The notes beneath the pieces were generated by a model. The model was not told the DNA's origin. It made no database searches and saw only the letters and a program-made list of their open reading frames with translations. A program made the position numbers and the translations under genes. A DNA stretch of 64,000 nt from Rhodamnia argentea (lineage: Eukaryota; Streptophyta; Magnoliopsida; Myrtales; Myrtaceae): assembly GCF_020921035.1 (NCBI RefSeq), contig NC_063153.1:13640001-13704000 (forward strand), read 5' to 3'. Shown piece by piece: positions 11,901 through 23,700 of the stretch. The first letter of the stretch is position 1; each line of letters opens with the position of its first letter.

Positions 11901-14900
11901 TAGTGCCGGCACCTATAAAATATGATTCAAGGTGGATGATATATGAAGCAACACATTACAACCCTAAGTTCGATGCGATAACTAATGTCGCTGGAGCAGC
12001 TTTTCAGATGCAAAGAGAACTCCAGTGGTACAAGGTAAGAATCTTTCTTTCATACAGCAAATAACCGCCCTTAATGAAAAGTATTACATCTTGTTGACAA
12101 GTTTCTTAAAATATGATAGCTAGAACTTTATTTAGATAGTCCTAAAATATACATAGATCAATTTTTTTTTACAGCGGTAGGGTGATATCCAGCCAAGCTT
12201 TTCCACACCACGAGGTCCACTTGGATAATTTTAAAGGCGGACTACCCACGCTTTCAACATGACTTGGACACAAAACCACAATGAGAAGAAGAAACTATTT
12301 TGTCATCTAAGACAACACTTTGTTTATACGTAGAACTTTTAAATTCCACATTTTAAACATAAGTTAACAAGGTAAGTTGAGAAACAACACTGCATCCTTA
12401 TATCAATTTGCATAAAATAAGGGAGACTGATTAGAAAATTTTGGTCATGGAAAACTGATTAACACTAATCAAAATCGAATTGCATTCCAATATTAATAAT
12501 ATAATTATGATCCACCACATAATCTAATCCAAGTGTCTCTTTCTTAAATTCGACCTACTCTTTATATAGGTCTCTGCCATGATGCAATTAGAGGATTATT
12601 ATGCAAATTATTTCATGTATAGCCCATATATTTAAATCAGTTTTAATAGACAGTTTTAATTGCTTTGCTCGTTCAGTTGTATAATATTTTGTATTTAAGA
12701 TTATAGTGTAGGTCAGCTATAATTAAATGTATCTAGATGGATAATGATTTAATTAAAGTAATATGAATTGAATCTTGTCTTCATTTATGGCCACTATTTT
12801 CATTTGGATAGCTATTAATTCAGGAACACTTCTCATTAGTTAATGTATCTATTAACTAAAGTTTTGCTCAAGCAAACAACTCTCGCAAAAAATTGATATC
12901 AGGAAGCTTTTACTATATATTTACCTTTATTTCATTTCAACTCTCCATTCTCTGTCGTGAAAAAAAAAAAATAACTTGGGACAATTACATATAACAAGAG
13001 TCCTAAAATTTGTGCCAATCCTTCACTTGAGTACTAAAACTTTGAATTTGTACAAAAGTCCTAATGCTTGTCTCTATCCTTCACGTTAGTCCTTTCATTA
13101 GTTCCATCAAATTTTTATCAACGGATTATTCGTTGGCATTTTTTTATTAATTTCCTTTCATTTTTTAAGCAAGTGGCATCGATATGGTGCAAATAGGTGT
13201 GACGTCACAAAATCTATAATACAAAGGGCTAGGGTTTTAAAAGTTTAGAGAGAGTGATCATCGAAGAGGAACAAGAAGGGTCCGCTCCCTTAGGCACTAG
13301 CAAATTTTGGGAATCCTCACGGGGTCGCTTCAAGTACAATGACCCTCGCCGGACCCTTGATGAGGCTTGGCCGCCCTCGCTCAATGGGGCCGGTGATGTG
13401 GTTCACCACCACTCAAGGTGGCTAAGTTGGCTCTCCGATGGACATCGTCGTTGCCACCATTGCAGGCCCATGAAACACCCTTCTAATCTCGTGAACTGGT
13501 CAAATTCAAACTTTTGGCATGTGCAGTTGACTTTAATCCAGAGTAGTTTATATATAATTGACTCAATTGGAAACACTAAATTTCAGCTTCTAAGTTGAAA
13601 ATCCATTGCTTTCTAATCAATTGAACCAAATTTGGTAGGTAGAGTTGTATCTTTATTTACGTAACTATCCTGTCATTTAGCATTTGATTTAATTGGCTCT
13701 TGAACAATCAATTTTGTAATATGAAGACATATCTCCAACTACAATGCACTTGATTACCATCCGTTGGATATTTGAAAATGAATTTTTTTTTGTGTAGTTT
13801 TGTTACATACGATAAATTACTTGCATATTATTTTCTTTATATAAAACGAATATGTGCGCTACCATTAATGAGAAAATAATAGGGGAAAATGAAAAAAGAT
13901 CGATAAGATTAGTTCTAGTGAGTAAAACAGGATGTCAAAGAGCATGACAACTTCAAATCAATCACATCTATCAATCAAAGAAATAAGAATAACAGATTTG
14001 TAGATTTTAGAAGAATGGAAAATACATATAATCCAACCAGAGAAATGAAACACGAGAATTATGAATAGGAAAAATTATCCAATCAATCTTAAATTTATCT
14101 TACAAATGTTATTTTAGGTTTTTTAATTTAATCAATTTAATCTTAAATCTTTGTATAAAAATCCTTACAGTCAATTTTCATCTAACATTGCTAATGGGGT
14201 AATGTGTCACAAAGGACGGCCGATGATGGCTAAACTACCTTTTACCAATTTCCAATGGAATTGACCAAATGAATTACATTGAAATTTCGTGAAATTTTTA
14301 AGACTAAATTGGAAAATTTGAAAATTTTAAGATTGAATTGACATGTATATTAGGTTAATGACAAATTGGTTATTTTTCCCAATCTAAATGTGAATCAATT
14401 ACCATAGTCGAACAAAACATCCAAAGTGGAGAAACAATGCGCTTTTTCTCTTTAAACATGTCTCGAGCAAATAGATGAAGTCTTTTAATATGTCAAATTT
14501 GATCTCGAAATCACAAGAATCGCCATTCCTTCAACGATGGCACAATGGAGCCCCTTCACTAGTTGCATTAGAACAAACATCACGGAAGAGGTAATCTCCT
14601 CTTTGTTGTCTTTTGCTTCAGGGTCATAACGGGAATCATCACATCGCAACAATGAAATTTCTCAGATTGTTCTTGGAGTTGTTGTATTTGTTTACTCAAA
14701 TCTCCTAGTTCGACTCACAATGATTACCATTGAGTCCACAGTAAAGACAACTAGCCGTAATCTAGGTTCTGATACCAACTTATACTCAAGCGTTGGAGAT
14801 TTACAAGGCAACACAGGTGCAGTAAGAGAAATTCTTACCACCTAAAGAATCCCTTGAAGACGTGAGCGTATGATAGGATATTTGCTCACCACCTCAGGAT

Positions 14901-16134
14901 TTCACTTGAGAATATAGGCCATATAAAGAGTAGATGTTAACTACCTATGGAATCCACCTCAAGATATGGGTCTATAATTCATAGCTCAATCGAATTCACC
15001 AAAGACATACAGAGTTAACCAAAATCTAATCCAAGTGTTTAGTTCCATAATTCAGAAAACATTCACTCGCCATTAATGGAGCCGCAGAGGGGTGTATCTT
15101 TATTATTACTTGAAACAACCTTCTAAGTATAGGCAATTCCCAAGCATTTTATTAGAAACAAATAGAATGCATAGGGATCAACCAAGCATGTAGAAGCACT
15201 AAAAAGTCTCACATTTCGTGGCCAGCTCTTCATACTTTTTCCATATGTTCTTCGAGAAGACTCCAAATTCCATGAAACTTGATTTATTAAATATTGTTTT
15301 CCATGTATATGTTATTCGACTAAAATGAAGTGCAAAGTCATCATCCAAGCTCTGCAGAAAGTGAGCTTTCAAATTTGCCAGCAAAGATAGACTTGATCTC
15401 TAAGCAATTTCCCATCAAGTGTTGGATCAGTCTTGATCTCCTTGAGATGTTCCCTTGTTTGTTTGTCTTTTTTAATATTCAATACTTTATCCACTTACCG
15501 AAACTCCTATTTGTGAGTTTATGCATAGGCTGTGGAAAGCTGGATTATCCCTACTAGAAGAACCGAATTATATGACCAGAAAACATATTGGAGTATGTTT
15601 GTGGAGAATCACAAAATGCTGCTTGAGAATGGAGAGAAGTGGGTGAAGGACACATCAAATTCATGTATGCTTGTCTCAACTTTAATTGCCACAGTATTGT
15701 TTGCTGCCGCATTCACTCTTCCTGGAGGGAATGACCGCAAAACTGGAGTGCCATTGTTGTTAGGACATGACCCTTTCCTGGTTTTCGCAATTTCGGATGC
15801 CTTAGGCTTATTTTCCTCCGTGATGGCCATGTTGTTATTTCTAGCCATCTTAACATCGCGGTATGAGGCGGAAGATTTTCTTGACTCATTGCCTAAGAAG
15901 ATCATAATGGGCCTTAGCTTTCTCTTCCTCTCCTTGGCTTTTATGCCAGTGGCCTTTGCTGCAACTCTCACAATTGTACTGGATAAGAGACTGGAGTGGG
16001 TTCTCATTCCCATCACTTTGTTGGCCTCTGTCCCCGTGGCTTTATTCGCTGTACTACAGCTTCCCCTGCTAGTCCAGATGGTTAAATCCACCTACGGACC
16101 AAGCATCTTTCGTCCCGAGAGCATTTGGGAGTGA
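8999..16134 (+). CDS. Ankyrin-repeat PGG-domain membrane protein, ITN1-like (copy 1), 7 exons, 612 aa
   Basis: Model: join(8999-9056, 9271-9762, 9864-10019, 10109-10159, 10355-10384, 11589-12034, 15529-16134), 1839 nt, all introns GT-AG and in frame. Residues 20-183 carry ankyrin repeats (ETALHIAALSAQ, GRTALHNAVLCG, GRVSLGISAVEA); a further repeat starts near 184 (DITLHLVGRYP). Residues 263-411 form the linker typical of this family (IIKRVHEVKLRHV..AFQMQRELQWYK). Exon 7 (412-612) is the PGG domain: W-V-K-D-T-..-S-C-M-L-V, the TLPGGN motif at about 475-479, then hydrophobic spans that look like four transmembrane helices. Family members such as Arabidopsis ITN1 are plasma-membrane proteins in salt/ABA and defence responses; the ligand is unknown. 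The start ATG at 8999 is aligned with that of copy 2. Exon 4 (51 nt) and exon 5 (30 nt) are tiny and are the least certain parts. A paralogue lies downstream in the same orientation. Confidence 0.88.
10385..11588 (+). other. Intron 5 of ankyrin/PGG gene 1
   Basis: AT-rich intron of 1.2 kb with several poly-A/T tracts and a short GA repeat (11381-11397). It aligns in patches with intron 5 of gene 2 (for example 'ctctactcactatgtcaaagacc' near 10849 against 24061) but lacks the two TIR elements present there. ORFs at 10270-10602 and 10687-11028 are not supported as coding. Confidence 0.7.
12035..15528 (+). other. Intron 6 of ankyrin/PGG gene 1 (3.5 kb)
   Basis: Long AT-rich intron that aligns along most of its length with intron 6 of gene 2 (25597-29701). 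It contains a repeat-like block at 12960-13600 with a GC-rich core, also present in the paralogue at about 26550-27070, and a MITE-like block at 14080-14390. The 114-codon ORF at 13254-13598 lies in the repeat block and has no recognisable domain. No gene is seen. Confidence 0.7.
14080..14390. mobile_element. MITE-like block in intron 6 of gene 1, shared with gene 2
   Basis: The 'atccaatcaatcttaaattt' start and the later part ('gattgaattgacatgtatattaggtt') belong to a repeat family also seen at 28667-29366 and 36601-37176, with recurring phrases such as 'ccttacagYcaattttcat'. The equivalent block sits at 27515-27845 in gene 2, so insertion predates the gene duplication. Terminal repeats are decayed; borders are approximate. 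Confidence 0.5.
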
Positions 16135-18841
16135 GGCATAATTGTTGGACATGATCACGTCATTGACGATTTTGATTTGAGGGTGTATGTCTTCATTATA
16201 GTTGATTGTAGCAGGGCCAATGCGGTGATCTCCTCAAGATATTTGAACAATTACTATGCATTATGTTTCCCTACCTAGTCACCAAAGACCTATTTATTCA
16301 ATGATTTGATCAACTTAAAATTTCAGCCCTAGATACTTCAAAATTGAATATACACATACGTAAACAATTTTTTTTTAACATTCAGTAAGAAAACATGCTC
16401 AATCTTGGAATATAACTTGTTAAAAAATAGTTTTTTCGGATTTTTTTTTTTTTTTGTGCAGTCCTGGATTGACTACTAAAATAATAGTATCAAGAGAGTG
16501 ACTTGTACACATAGAAAATCCATCACAAGAAAAAGCAGAAATTTTAGTTTTGCATTAGCTTGGAAAATTGTCACTTTATAGATACAAGTTGAAATGACCT
16601 GATTCCACAGCCAAAAGTAAGAAAGCTCTTGGATCTATAACTTTTATGTTTTGAGTCTTCTCAGATGAGTACTTTTTTTTTTTTTTTGGTCCAATCTCAG
16701 ATGAGTACTTTAGGAAGGTCACAATTGGGGTAAAAGTGGATGGACGTGAATGGACGAAATGAGGAAAAGACAAGAACTTCGATGGTTGCTCTTCTAGACC
16801 TCCAAGGAAAATGATAGGGCATCAATTTTTCTAGATTGATAGCTACAACTTTTCAAGAATGCAAACTTTCAAAAAGCTCCAACTCTTAAAGGACGGATTG
16901 AAAAACTCTTCTAGGTTTTCAAGGGCATAAACTCTTCGAGGTTCAAGGGAATTGTACTAGGCAAGTTTCATTAATCAAAGTTATCTACCTTTTATAGAAA
17001 CTTGATGGCTTTTTGAAACAGATCAAAAGAAGAGTAAAATACTAAAGTCCAATCTAGAAACTAGAAGTTATTAAAGCACATAGAAACTAGAAACACTATT
17101 TTTTTTTTTTTGTCCAAAACTACAAACACTTAGGAGCTATTAAAAGTTCAGTAATGTTGGTGGCAATTGTAAAGTGTCATGTCGTAGGCTTCCAATGCAT
17201 GGGAGATGACAAAGTCTTTATTACGAAGTTTATCGATGAGAGTCTTGAACTTATCGTTGTAAGGCTTTATCGATGTCAAGTTTGAACGCGGGCTGATGAG
17301 ACTCTTGGACTCATCCATGAGAAGCCTATTGGTGAGTGGCTCGTCGGGGCTTAAATAAGAGATGATCTTCTTGGTTGAGTGCGCTACTCTTGAATGCAAG
17401 CTACATCAATTTTTTTTTTTTTTTTTGCAATATAAATACAGAAATATTTCCAGTCAGGTTAATGTTCACACCTCAAATTTGCCAACCAATTTAAGCATTT
17501 ATTACATAAAATTTAGGGATTGACTCCGATCCTTAAACAAAAGAATTAGGTTAGGCATAAGGAAACCAGCGCTGCCAAAACTTTTGTATGAGGCTCACTA
17601 TAAGTTTTTTCTTAATCAATTAAGTGGTATTTTCCAAAAAAAAAAAAAAAAATTGACCACTTACATGCCAACTACCATTTGGATTGCCGAAAATCCAATA
17701 GGGCGATTTTTTTATCAAAAACTTTCAGACCTACGTGGCTTTGTTGGCCAGCTCAGTCAGCATTAATAGTCCCAAACGACGTCATTTACATATTTTTTTT
17801 TTTTTTTTTGCTATGGTGGAATAAAAAAAATGTAAAATTTGATTGTCTGTCCACAGATCTCTCGGTAGGCTCCGTAGTTGCTCACCCCTTCCGGCATCGC
17901 TCTAGTCTCATACATGGCCACAAGCCTCTCTTGTCTATGGCTCAAGAAGCAGTTTGTCTATGGCTCGCGAAGCAGCTCATCCATAGATCTAGCCACTCAG
18001 CTTGTCCATGGCCATAAGCCTTCACGGCGAGCTCGAGATCCCGACGACCATGAAATGCAAGCTCAAACAACAAAAGAAAAAAAAACAAATGAAAACAGAG
18101 GAATAGATTTTAGGGAAGATGACTAGAGCTTGAACGTGGCCATCGACGAGCAAAGGAGAGAGAGAGAGAGAGCTAGCAACAGAGTCGACATACAGAGAGT
18201 CAGTTTGAGCTCGTTTGCCAATTTTTTCCCAAATTGGTAAATTGGAGTTAAATTAGGAAATAAAAGTAAATCTAGCACCAAAATCATATTCTTCTTCATG
18301 CTACAACTCAGGACGAGAGGATAGTTATTGATGTCCTCGTTCATCAGCACCAATTTGTGAAGAAAATCAATTTGGTCCTTCATGAGCTCGACCGCCACTG
18401 GAAGCTCCAGCCCGTTGAGCTCGGTGAAACAATCCCAGTCCCGCCAAGGAACTCGTAAACCCTAACGCATTCTCCATCCTCTCGCTCTTCATCTCTACCA
18501 AGCTAGGACAATTGTACATGAAAGAGATAGAGTCCCTATCCATCCGGCCCAGTTAACCCTGTTCGGCCTCACCATGGTCGCATCATCCGGCTAGGAAGAC
18601 GAATTTCGCTCCGAGATGAAGGTCTCAAACTACGATATTTGCAAGATCCTATGGCCATAGCATCTCTACAAAGGGAGGTTCAATGTGATGCAGGAGCATC
18701 GAGTTATTATCTGTCGGACTCTTTCTTGATGTCGATTCTACATACCGATACACAACAATGGTTACCTATTGAAGCTACCGATTGAAGAGTTGATCATTCT
18801 TCACTGGCCGATCAGGTTAAATGTTGCTGATTCACCGGAGT
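16135..18841. other. Intergenic region between ankyrin gene 1 and a Copia LTR; no gene seen
   Basis: The first 250 bp match the 3' flank of gene 2 (30308-30560), so they probably include the 3' UTR. The rest has long T tracts (16441-16455, 16671-16687, 17101-17111, 17411-17426, 17791-17810), a GC-richer stretch at 17860-18060 and a short GA repeat at 18155-18171. ORFs here are short, contain low-complexity runs and show no domain. Confidence 0.6.
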
Positions 18842-19602
18842 TGTTGAAAATATGTTCCGAATTTGAGCCCATTAGATAAAACCCGACTCAAGATGAGTTG
18901 GAATGTTTTGCGGGCGTCCTCCGAAGAAATCCAAGTATGAGATTTTAAATCGAAGGGATTCTGTTGGATAAGGACTTGAAACAAATCGGAAAAAGGAAAT
19001 ATATGAAAATTTAATATCCTAATGCGCGTTGGAGTTGCACTCAAGAAAAGAAAGTTAAACTTTGACTGGATCTTGGGTATAACCACTTTCCTACTTGCGT
19101 GCTGGAGTCAGACTTCTTTGGGCATGCAAATATATACTGATTGAGGGAGCTTCATGGGCGCTGTGTTGTTAAAAACCGTGGGGCAACTCTTGAAGCACTG
19201 CTAAGGTGAGTGCTTGTACGTGAGTCCTTGCGCCGTTCATCCGACGAGTGAAGTTTACTTTGCGAATTACATTCAAGAAGAATTTGTGTTCAAGCTAAGA
19301 AATTCTTGTGGTAAGAATTTGTATTTAATTCTTTTGTGAGATTGAGAGATTATTTCGTTAGGAATTGAAGGCTAAATACTGTGTGTGTTCTTGGATGTAA
19401 TTGGGGCTTGAGAAACACTAAGAGTATTTGAGTGACTCGAGTATGGTTTATAGTCTCCGTGTATCGCTTGTTCTATAATGGAATTCGTTGCTACTCTCCC
19501 CATGGACGTAGGTCTCTACAATTGAACCACGTACATCTAGTGTCCGATTTATTTTTTTGCTCTGTCTATTTTATTATTTGATCGCTTGTTCTCGCGCAAC
19601 AG
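18842..19602 (+). mobile_element. Probable Copia solo LTR, 761 bp
   Basis: The block starts TGTTGAAAATATG and ends GCGCAACA, giving perfect 5-bp inverted termini TGTTG/CAACA. Its 3' part (19490-19602) reads like known plant Copia LTR ends ('atggacgtaggtctctacaa', 'aaccacgtacatctagtgtc', 'ttattttttttgctctgtct' style text). GAGT occurs on both sides (18838-18841 and 19603-19606), which fits a degraded or misjudged 4-5 bp target duplication. No internal domain follows. Confidence 0.6.
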
Positions 19603-19677
19603 AGTAATTACCGATTTCAAAGCTAAATCAACAACATATCGATGCGAGAATATTCTGAGCAATTAACTTAGATATTT

Positions 19678-19679
<2 letters not shown>

Positions 19680-19750
<71 letters not shown>

Positions 19751-19751
19751 T
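19680..19751. repeat. Compound (CA)n(TA)n microsatellite
   Basis: About 48 bp of CA repeats followed directly by about 24 bp of TA repeats. It lies in a gene-free stretch (19603-20280) in which nothing else is recognised. Confidence 0.97.
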
Positions 19752-20279
19752 GTAAAACTAATGAACGAATTTAGAGTCTAAATTTAATTACTTTGCATTT
19801 AGTCAAATGTCCTTAACCCTAATCATTTTCTATGCAATAAATAACTAAATAAAGTTGTTAAAATTTAGGTGTCAACACTTGGCACACTTTCGGATGTCCA
19901 CAGATACTAATTCATTTCCAATCGAGTTTCGTTTGTGGGTTCAAACTTGAGACATATTTTAATAACAGTAAACAAAATGGAATACGACTCAGCATGAAAC
20001 AAGCTTAAGCCTCTACCATGGAATGTTAAACTAAATGCAATTATGAATTTTCGATCTTGTTCTTTTTTGTATCACTTTTATCATCTTTCATTGGTAACAA
20101 AAATAACATTAATTAACTCTAATACCACACTAGACATATCAAACACATCGTAAACTAAATATAAGTTTAAATTACGCAAAAATTGATCTATCACTAAAAT
20201 GCTATTCTTTCATTAAGATACTAATTTTTTTATTAATTTTTTATTTATCAATTTTTCTATGCCCTTTTTTTTTTTAATA

Positions 20280-20711
20280 ATAAAACTTTGCATGATAGCC
20301 GTCTCTTTAGAAAGATGTTGCCTCGAATTGTGTTGAACTTCTTTGCTTTTGCTTTTGGTGTGAAAACAACATCAAGCAAGGGAGGTTCCTTTTCATGCCG
20401 ATGGCTTTATATGGCTAAAGGCTTGAAATTTAAGTTGCCTGAATAGCTTTTCTGAGTCCAAGAAAAGAAGCAGCTTAACTTGGTAAACACTCCAATAATC
20501 CAACCGCTGTAAAGTGGAAAAAAGGAGGAATGATATGCTCGCTTGATGTAATTATAGAGGCTCACATTATTTTAAGGAAGGTGCTTGTATATAAGAAAGG
20601 AATGAACTCCCTCTGAGGAAACTAAACCACTTCGATAACTGAATATCTTCTCCATTTTTGCACTCTCCGTGTACTTGGTTGTTGAAAGACTCTAACCAGG
20701 AGAGCAACCCA
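20280..20711 (+). promoter_or_regulatory. 5' flank of ankyrin/PGG gene 2, duplicated from gene 1
   Basis: Matches 8440-8998 upstream of gene 1, ending in the same 'aaccaggagagcRaYccaatgg' context at the start codon. It marks the left limit of the duplicated block. Function as promoter is inferred from position and conservation only. Confidence 0.5.
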
Positions 20712-23700
20712 ATGGCGACGCAACCAAGTGAGATACAAGGAAAGTCGAATGGTGCTGAACAACCAGAAGGTACATGTTCCTGTTCCAACAGAGAACAAAA
20801 TCGATATAAGCGATGTGGTCTTAAAATATAAATAAGTTCACATCTACTGCAGGAATGTCAGAAAGGGTAGTGGATGGACACTATTACCGACCGTTGTTGC
20901 AAGCTGCATTCAGGGGTGACTGGGAATCTGCTGAAAGATTTTTTGAAGGAGATTCTGCTTCGAAGACGGCCAAAATAACAAGCAGATCAGAAACAGTGCT
21001 TCACATAGCTGCTCTGAGCGCACAGGACCAATTTTTTGAGAACCTGGTTGAGCTCTTGTCTCCATATCCGGAAGCTCTTGAAATTGCGGATTGTCATGGC
21101 TGCACAGCCCTCCACAATGCTGTCCTGTGTGGAAGGATAAGGATGGTCAAGGCATTAGTTAGGTGTAATCCTAAGTTGACCCAACTTGCAGATAAGAAAG
21201 GACGTGTTCCTTTGGCAATGTCTGCTGTGGAAGCTTCTCTGCATAAGGAGATTGCCTGGTTCCTGGCGAAAAATACGACAGACGGTGGGCCAAGTCATCC
21301 CTTCACTGGTCCCGATGCAATTGAGACCCTTATAGATCTCACCTTCGCTGGTCATCATGGTAACATCACCATCACTCTATCTCAATTCCATCTGTTTCTT
21401 CATTCTAGACTTAGCTTGTTTTCCTGATCGACTTTGCTGGTGAATTTGGACAGATATCACCCTTTATCTAGTCAGGCAGTACCCTCACTTAATGACCATG
21501 AAAAGTAAAAAGGATGAAGAAAAATCCATACTGTTCGTGTTGGCGTTGTCGGAATCTCACTTTCCCAGCGGAACCAGGCTCAGTCTTTTGGAAACAATGA
21601 TATACAAATGTCCGTTCTTTCTGCACTCGCATCCTCTCATTACTGATTCCCTTCAAGAAGATGAAACCTGGCTCATCACCTGCTCTTTTGTTTCTGAACT
21701 GAAGGTATTCCGGTGGACTTGAACTACAAACCAACAAATGAAAATTCGGATCCGGGTGGGTACACATTTTTACAGTTGGGAATATCTAATATAGGATCTT
21801 CCATGATTTTTAAGTTGAGCCAATTTCATAGATCGATTCCCTCCTTATTAGCTAAATTTAATCAATGAGATTGTCAAGACACCCGTAATTTTAACATATG
21901 TAGTGAAGTATTTTAATGCCACATACACAATGATTTCATATCTACTAACCTGGTTCTCTCTGTGACTTGATTGTAGTGTTTCAATGTCTTTCAAGGTCAC
22001 TTTGGGATGCCGCCAAAGTCGTAGGTACGCTTCCATTTTATCATGATACAATCTCTATCTCTCTTCCTCCCTCTCCAACTAAAAGTTTATGACTTGTTTG
22101 TCTTTAACTTCTTTTATAAGTAGAAAAAAGATCCCACTTTATGCTTTGCCATAATTTGGAAAAGAATTGGTTCTGGGCCCACTGCCTATGTGAAAGAATC
22201 ATTTCACATTCATCGTTGAATGAGTGACATGTGTGTTTGAAGTTAGTTTTGTAATTTAATTTTTCTATTAACCGTCCAATAGTGAATGTGTAACTTATTC
22301 TTATTCTATCGATCGATCTAACAAAAATCCTTCAAAAAATTATTCAAACTCAAACAAAGTTATATATGATTCTCTGTCTTAATAGTTTTCTATTTTGAAA
22401 GGTTTCAAATATTCACTAAATTATAGTTGCCAGAGTCGAGAAATTGTAAAAAGAAAAAAGTAACTAAATAATACTTTAAACAGCAAATTGAGACAAGATT
22501 TGAAGTTAACCTAGGAGTTTCTTGCTTATGGCTAAATGATCTAAGCAGAACATATTTAAGAGTTACGCAAACCTAGGACTTCTCCTTCAATCTTGACTGG
22601 TGAAATCATGTTCGCTTTATCATCTCTATCAAGCATGTAAATCTTTCTAGAAAAATAAGAACAAAGAAGCCATACACATTTGTTTCCTCCATTACAGGGG
22701 AAGTGCTTAAAGCCTAAATATTATTTTCTTTGGCTGCTAATTCATCCCAATACAACTCGAACGAACATGTTGAAAGGGTGCAGGAATTGGGCGGGGGACA
22801 GGGGCCAAAGGTTGCAAAAGATGAAGGGCATGGGTTTATCATTTAATCGCATTTAAAATAGGGAGAAGAAAACCAAGAGTGTCAAAAGTTGTGTGTAGCA
22901 CTCACTAGTGCCAAAAGTTTTCCTTGGATAACTTAAGTATCAATTTTTTTGAAAAACAATCACTTAAGTGCCAACTCCGATCTACTTGGCTGAAAATCCA
23001 ACATGGCATTCTTTTAATTAATATGTGAAGCCGACATGGCTCGTAGGAGGTTTAGTCATCAATTAAAAAAAAAGATAAAAGTTGAAAACAAGCTTAATTA
23101 GATTAAAAATATAAAAATTCCAAACAACAGACATAAAAATTCGCTTAAAACTAAATTATTTTAAAATATAAATTTTATTTTCATTAAATTTTAAAAATTA
23201 TTAAATTTAATGTAGAAAAGCTAAAAAAAAATTAAAAAGTGGGCTGGGGCAGGCGGCGAGAATTTTGTTTTCTAAATTTTCATTTTTTTATTATTTTCTT
23301 AATTTTTTTAAATTTATACATATTATTTTTAAATTTTTAAATTTTTAAATTTTTTTAAATTCCTCCCTTTTATTAATGTTTTGTAATTTTTAAAATTTTT
23401 AAAATTTTCTTCTGAATTTTTTTAAATTTTTAATTGTTTTAAAAAAAATTAATTCCACCCTTTTTAATTTTTTAAAATTTTTTTACAAAATTTAAGCTTA
23501 TTTTTAAATTTAATTTACAAAAATTTGTATTCAAAAAATTATTTTTAGCAAATTTTAAATAGTATTTTAATTTATTTAAAAGTTGAGAAGTCCACGTGGA
23601 CTTATTTTTTTTAAATAATACCACTTTATATTAAAAAAGATAATTATAAATGCCACGTTTTAATTTTGGCCGAAATATATCTTTAAAGGCACTTAAACGA

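Noticed and set aside
13254..13598. 114-codon ORF in intron 6 of ankyrin gene 1
   Set aside because: Lies in a repeat block with a GC-rich core that is duplicated and broken in the paralogue at about 26840-27070; no domain.
15609..16091. 160-codon minus-strand ORF
   Set aside because: Antisense shadow of the PGG-domain exon of ankyrin gene 1; the same shadow occurs in gene 2.
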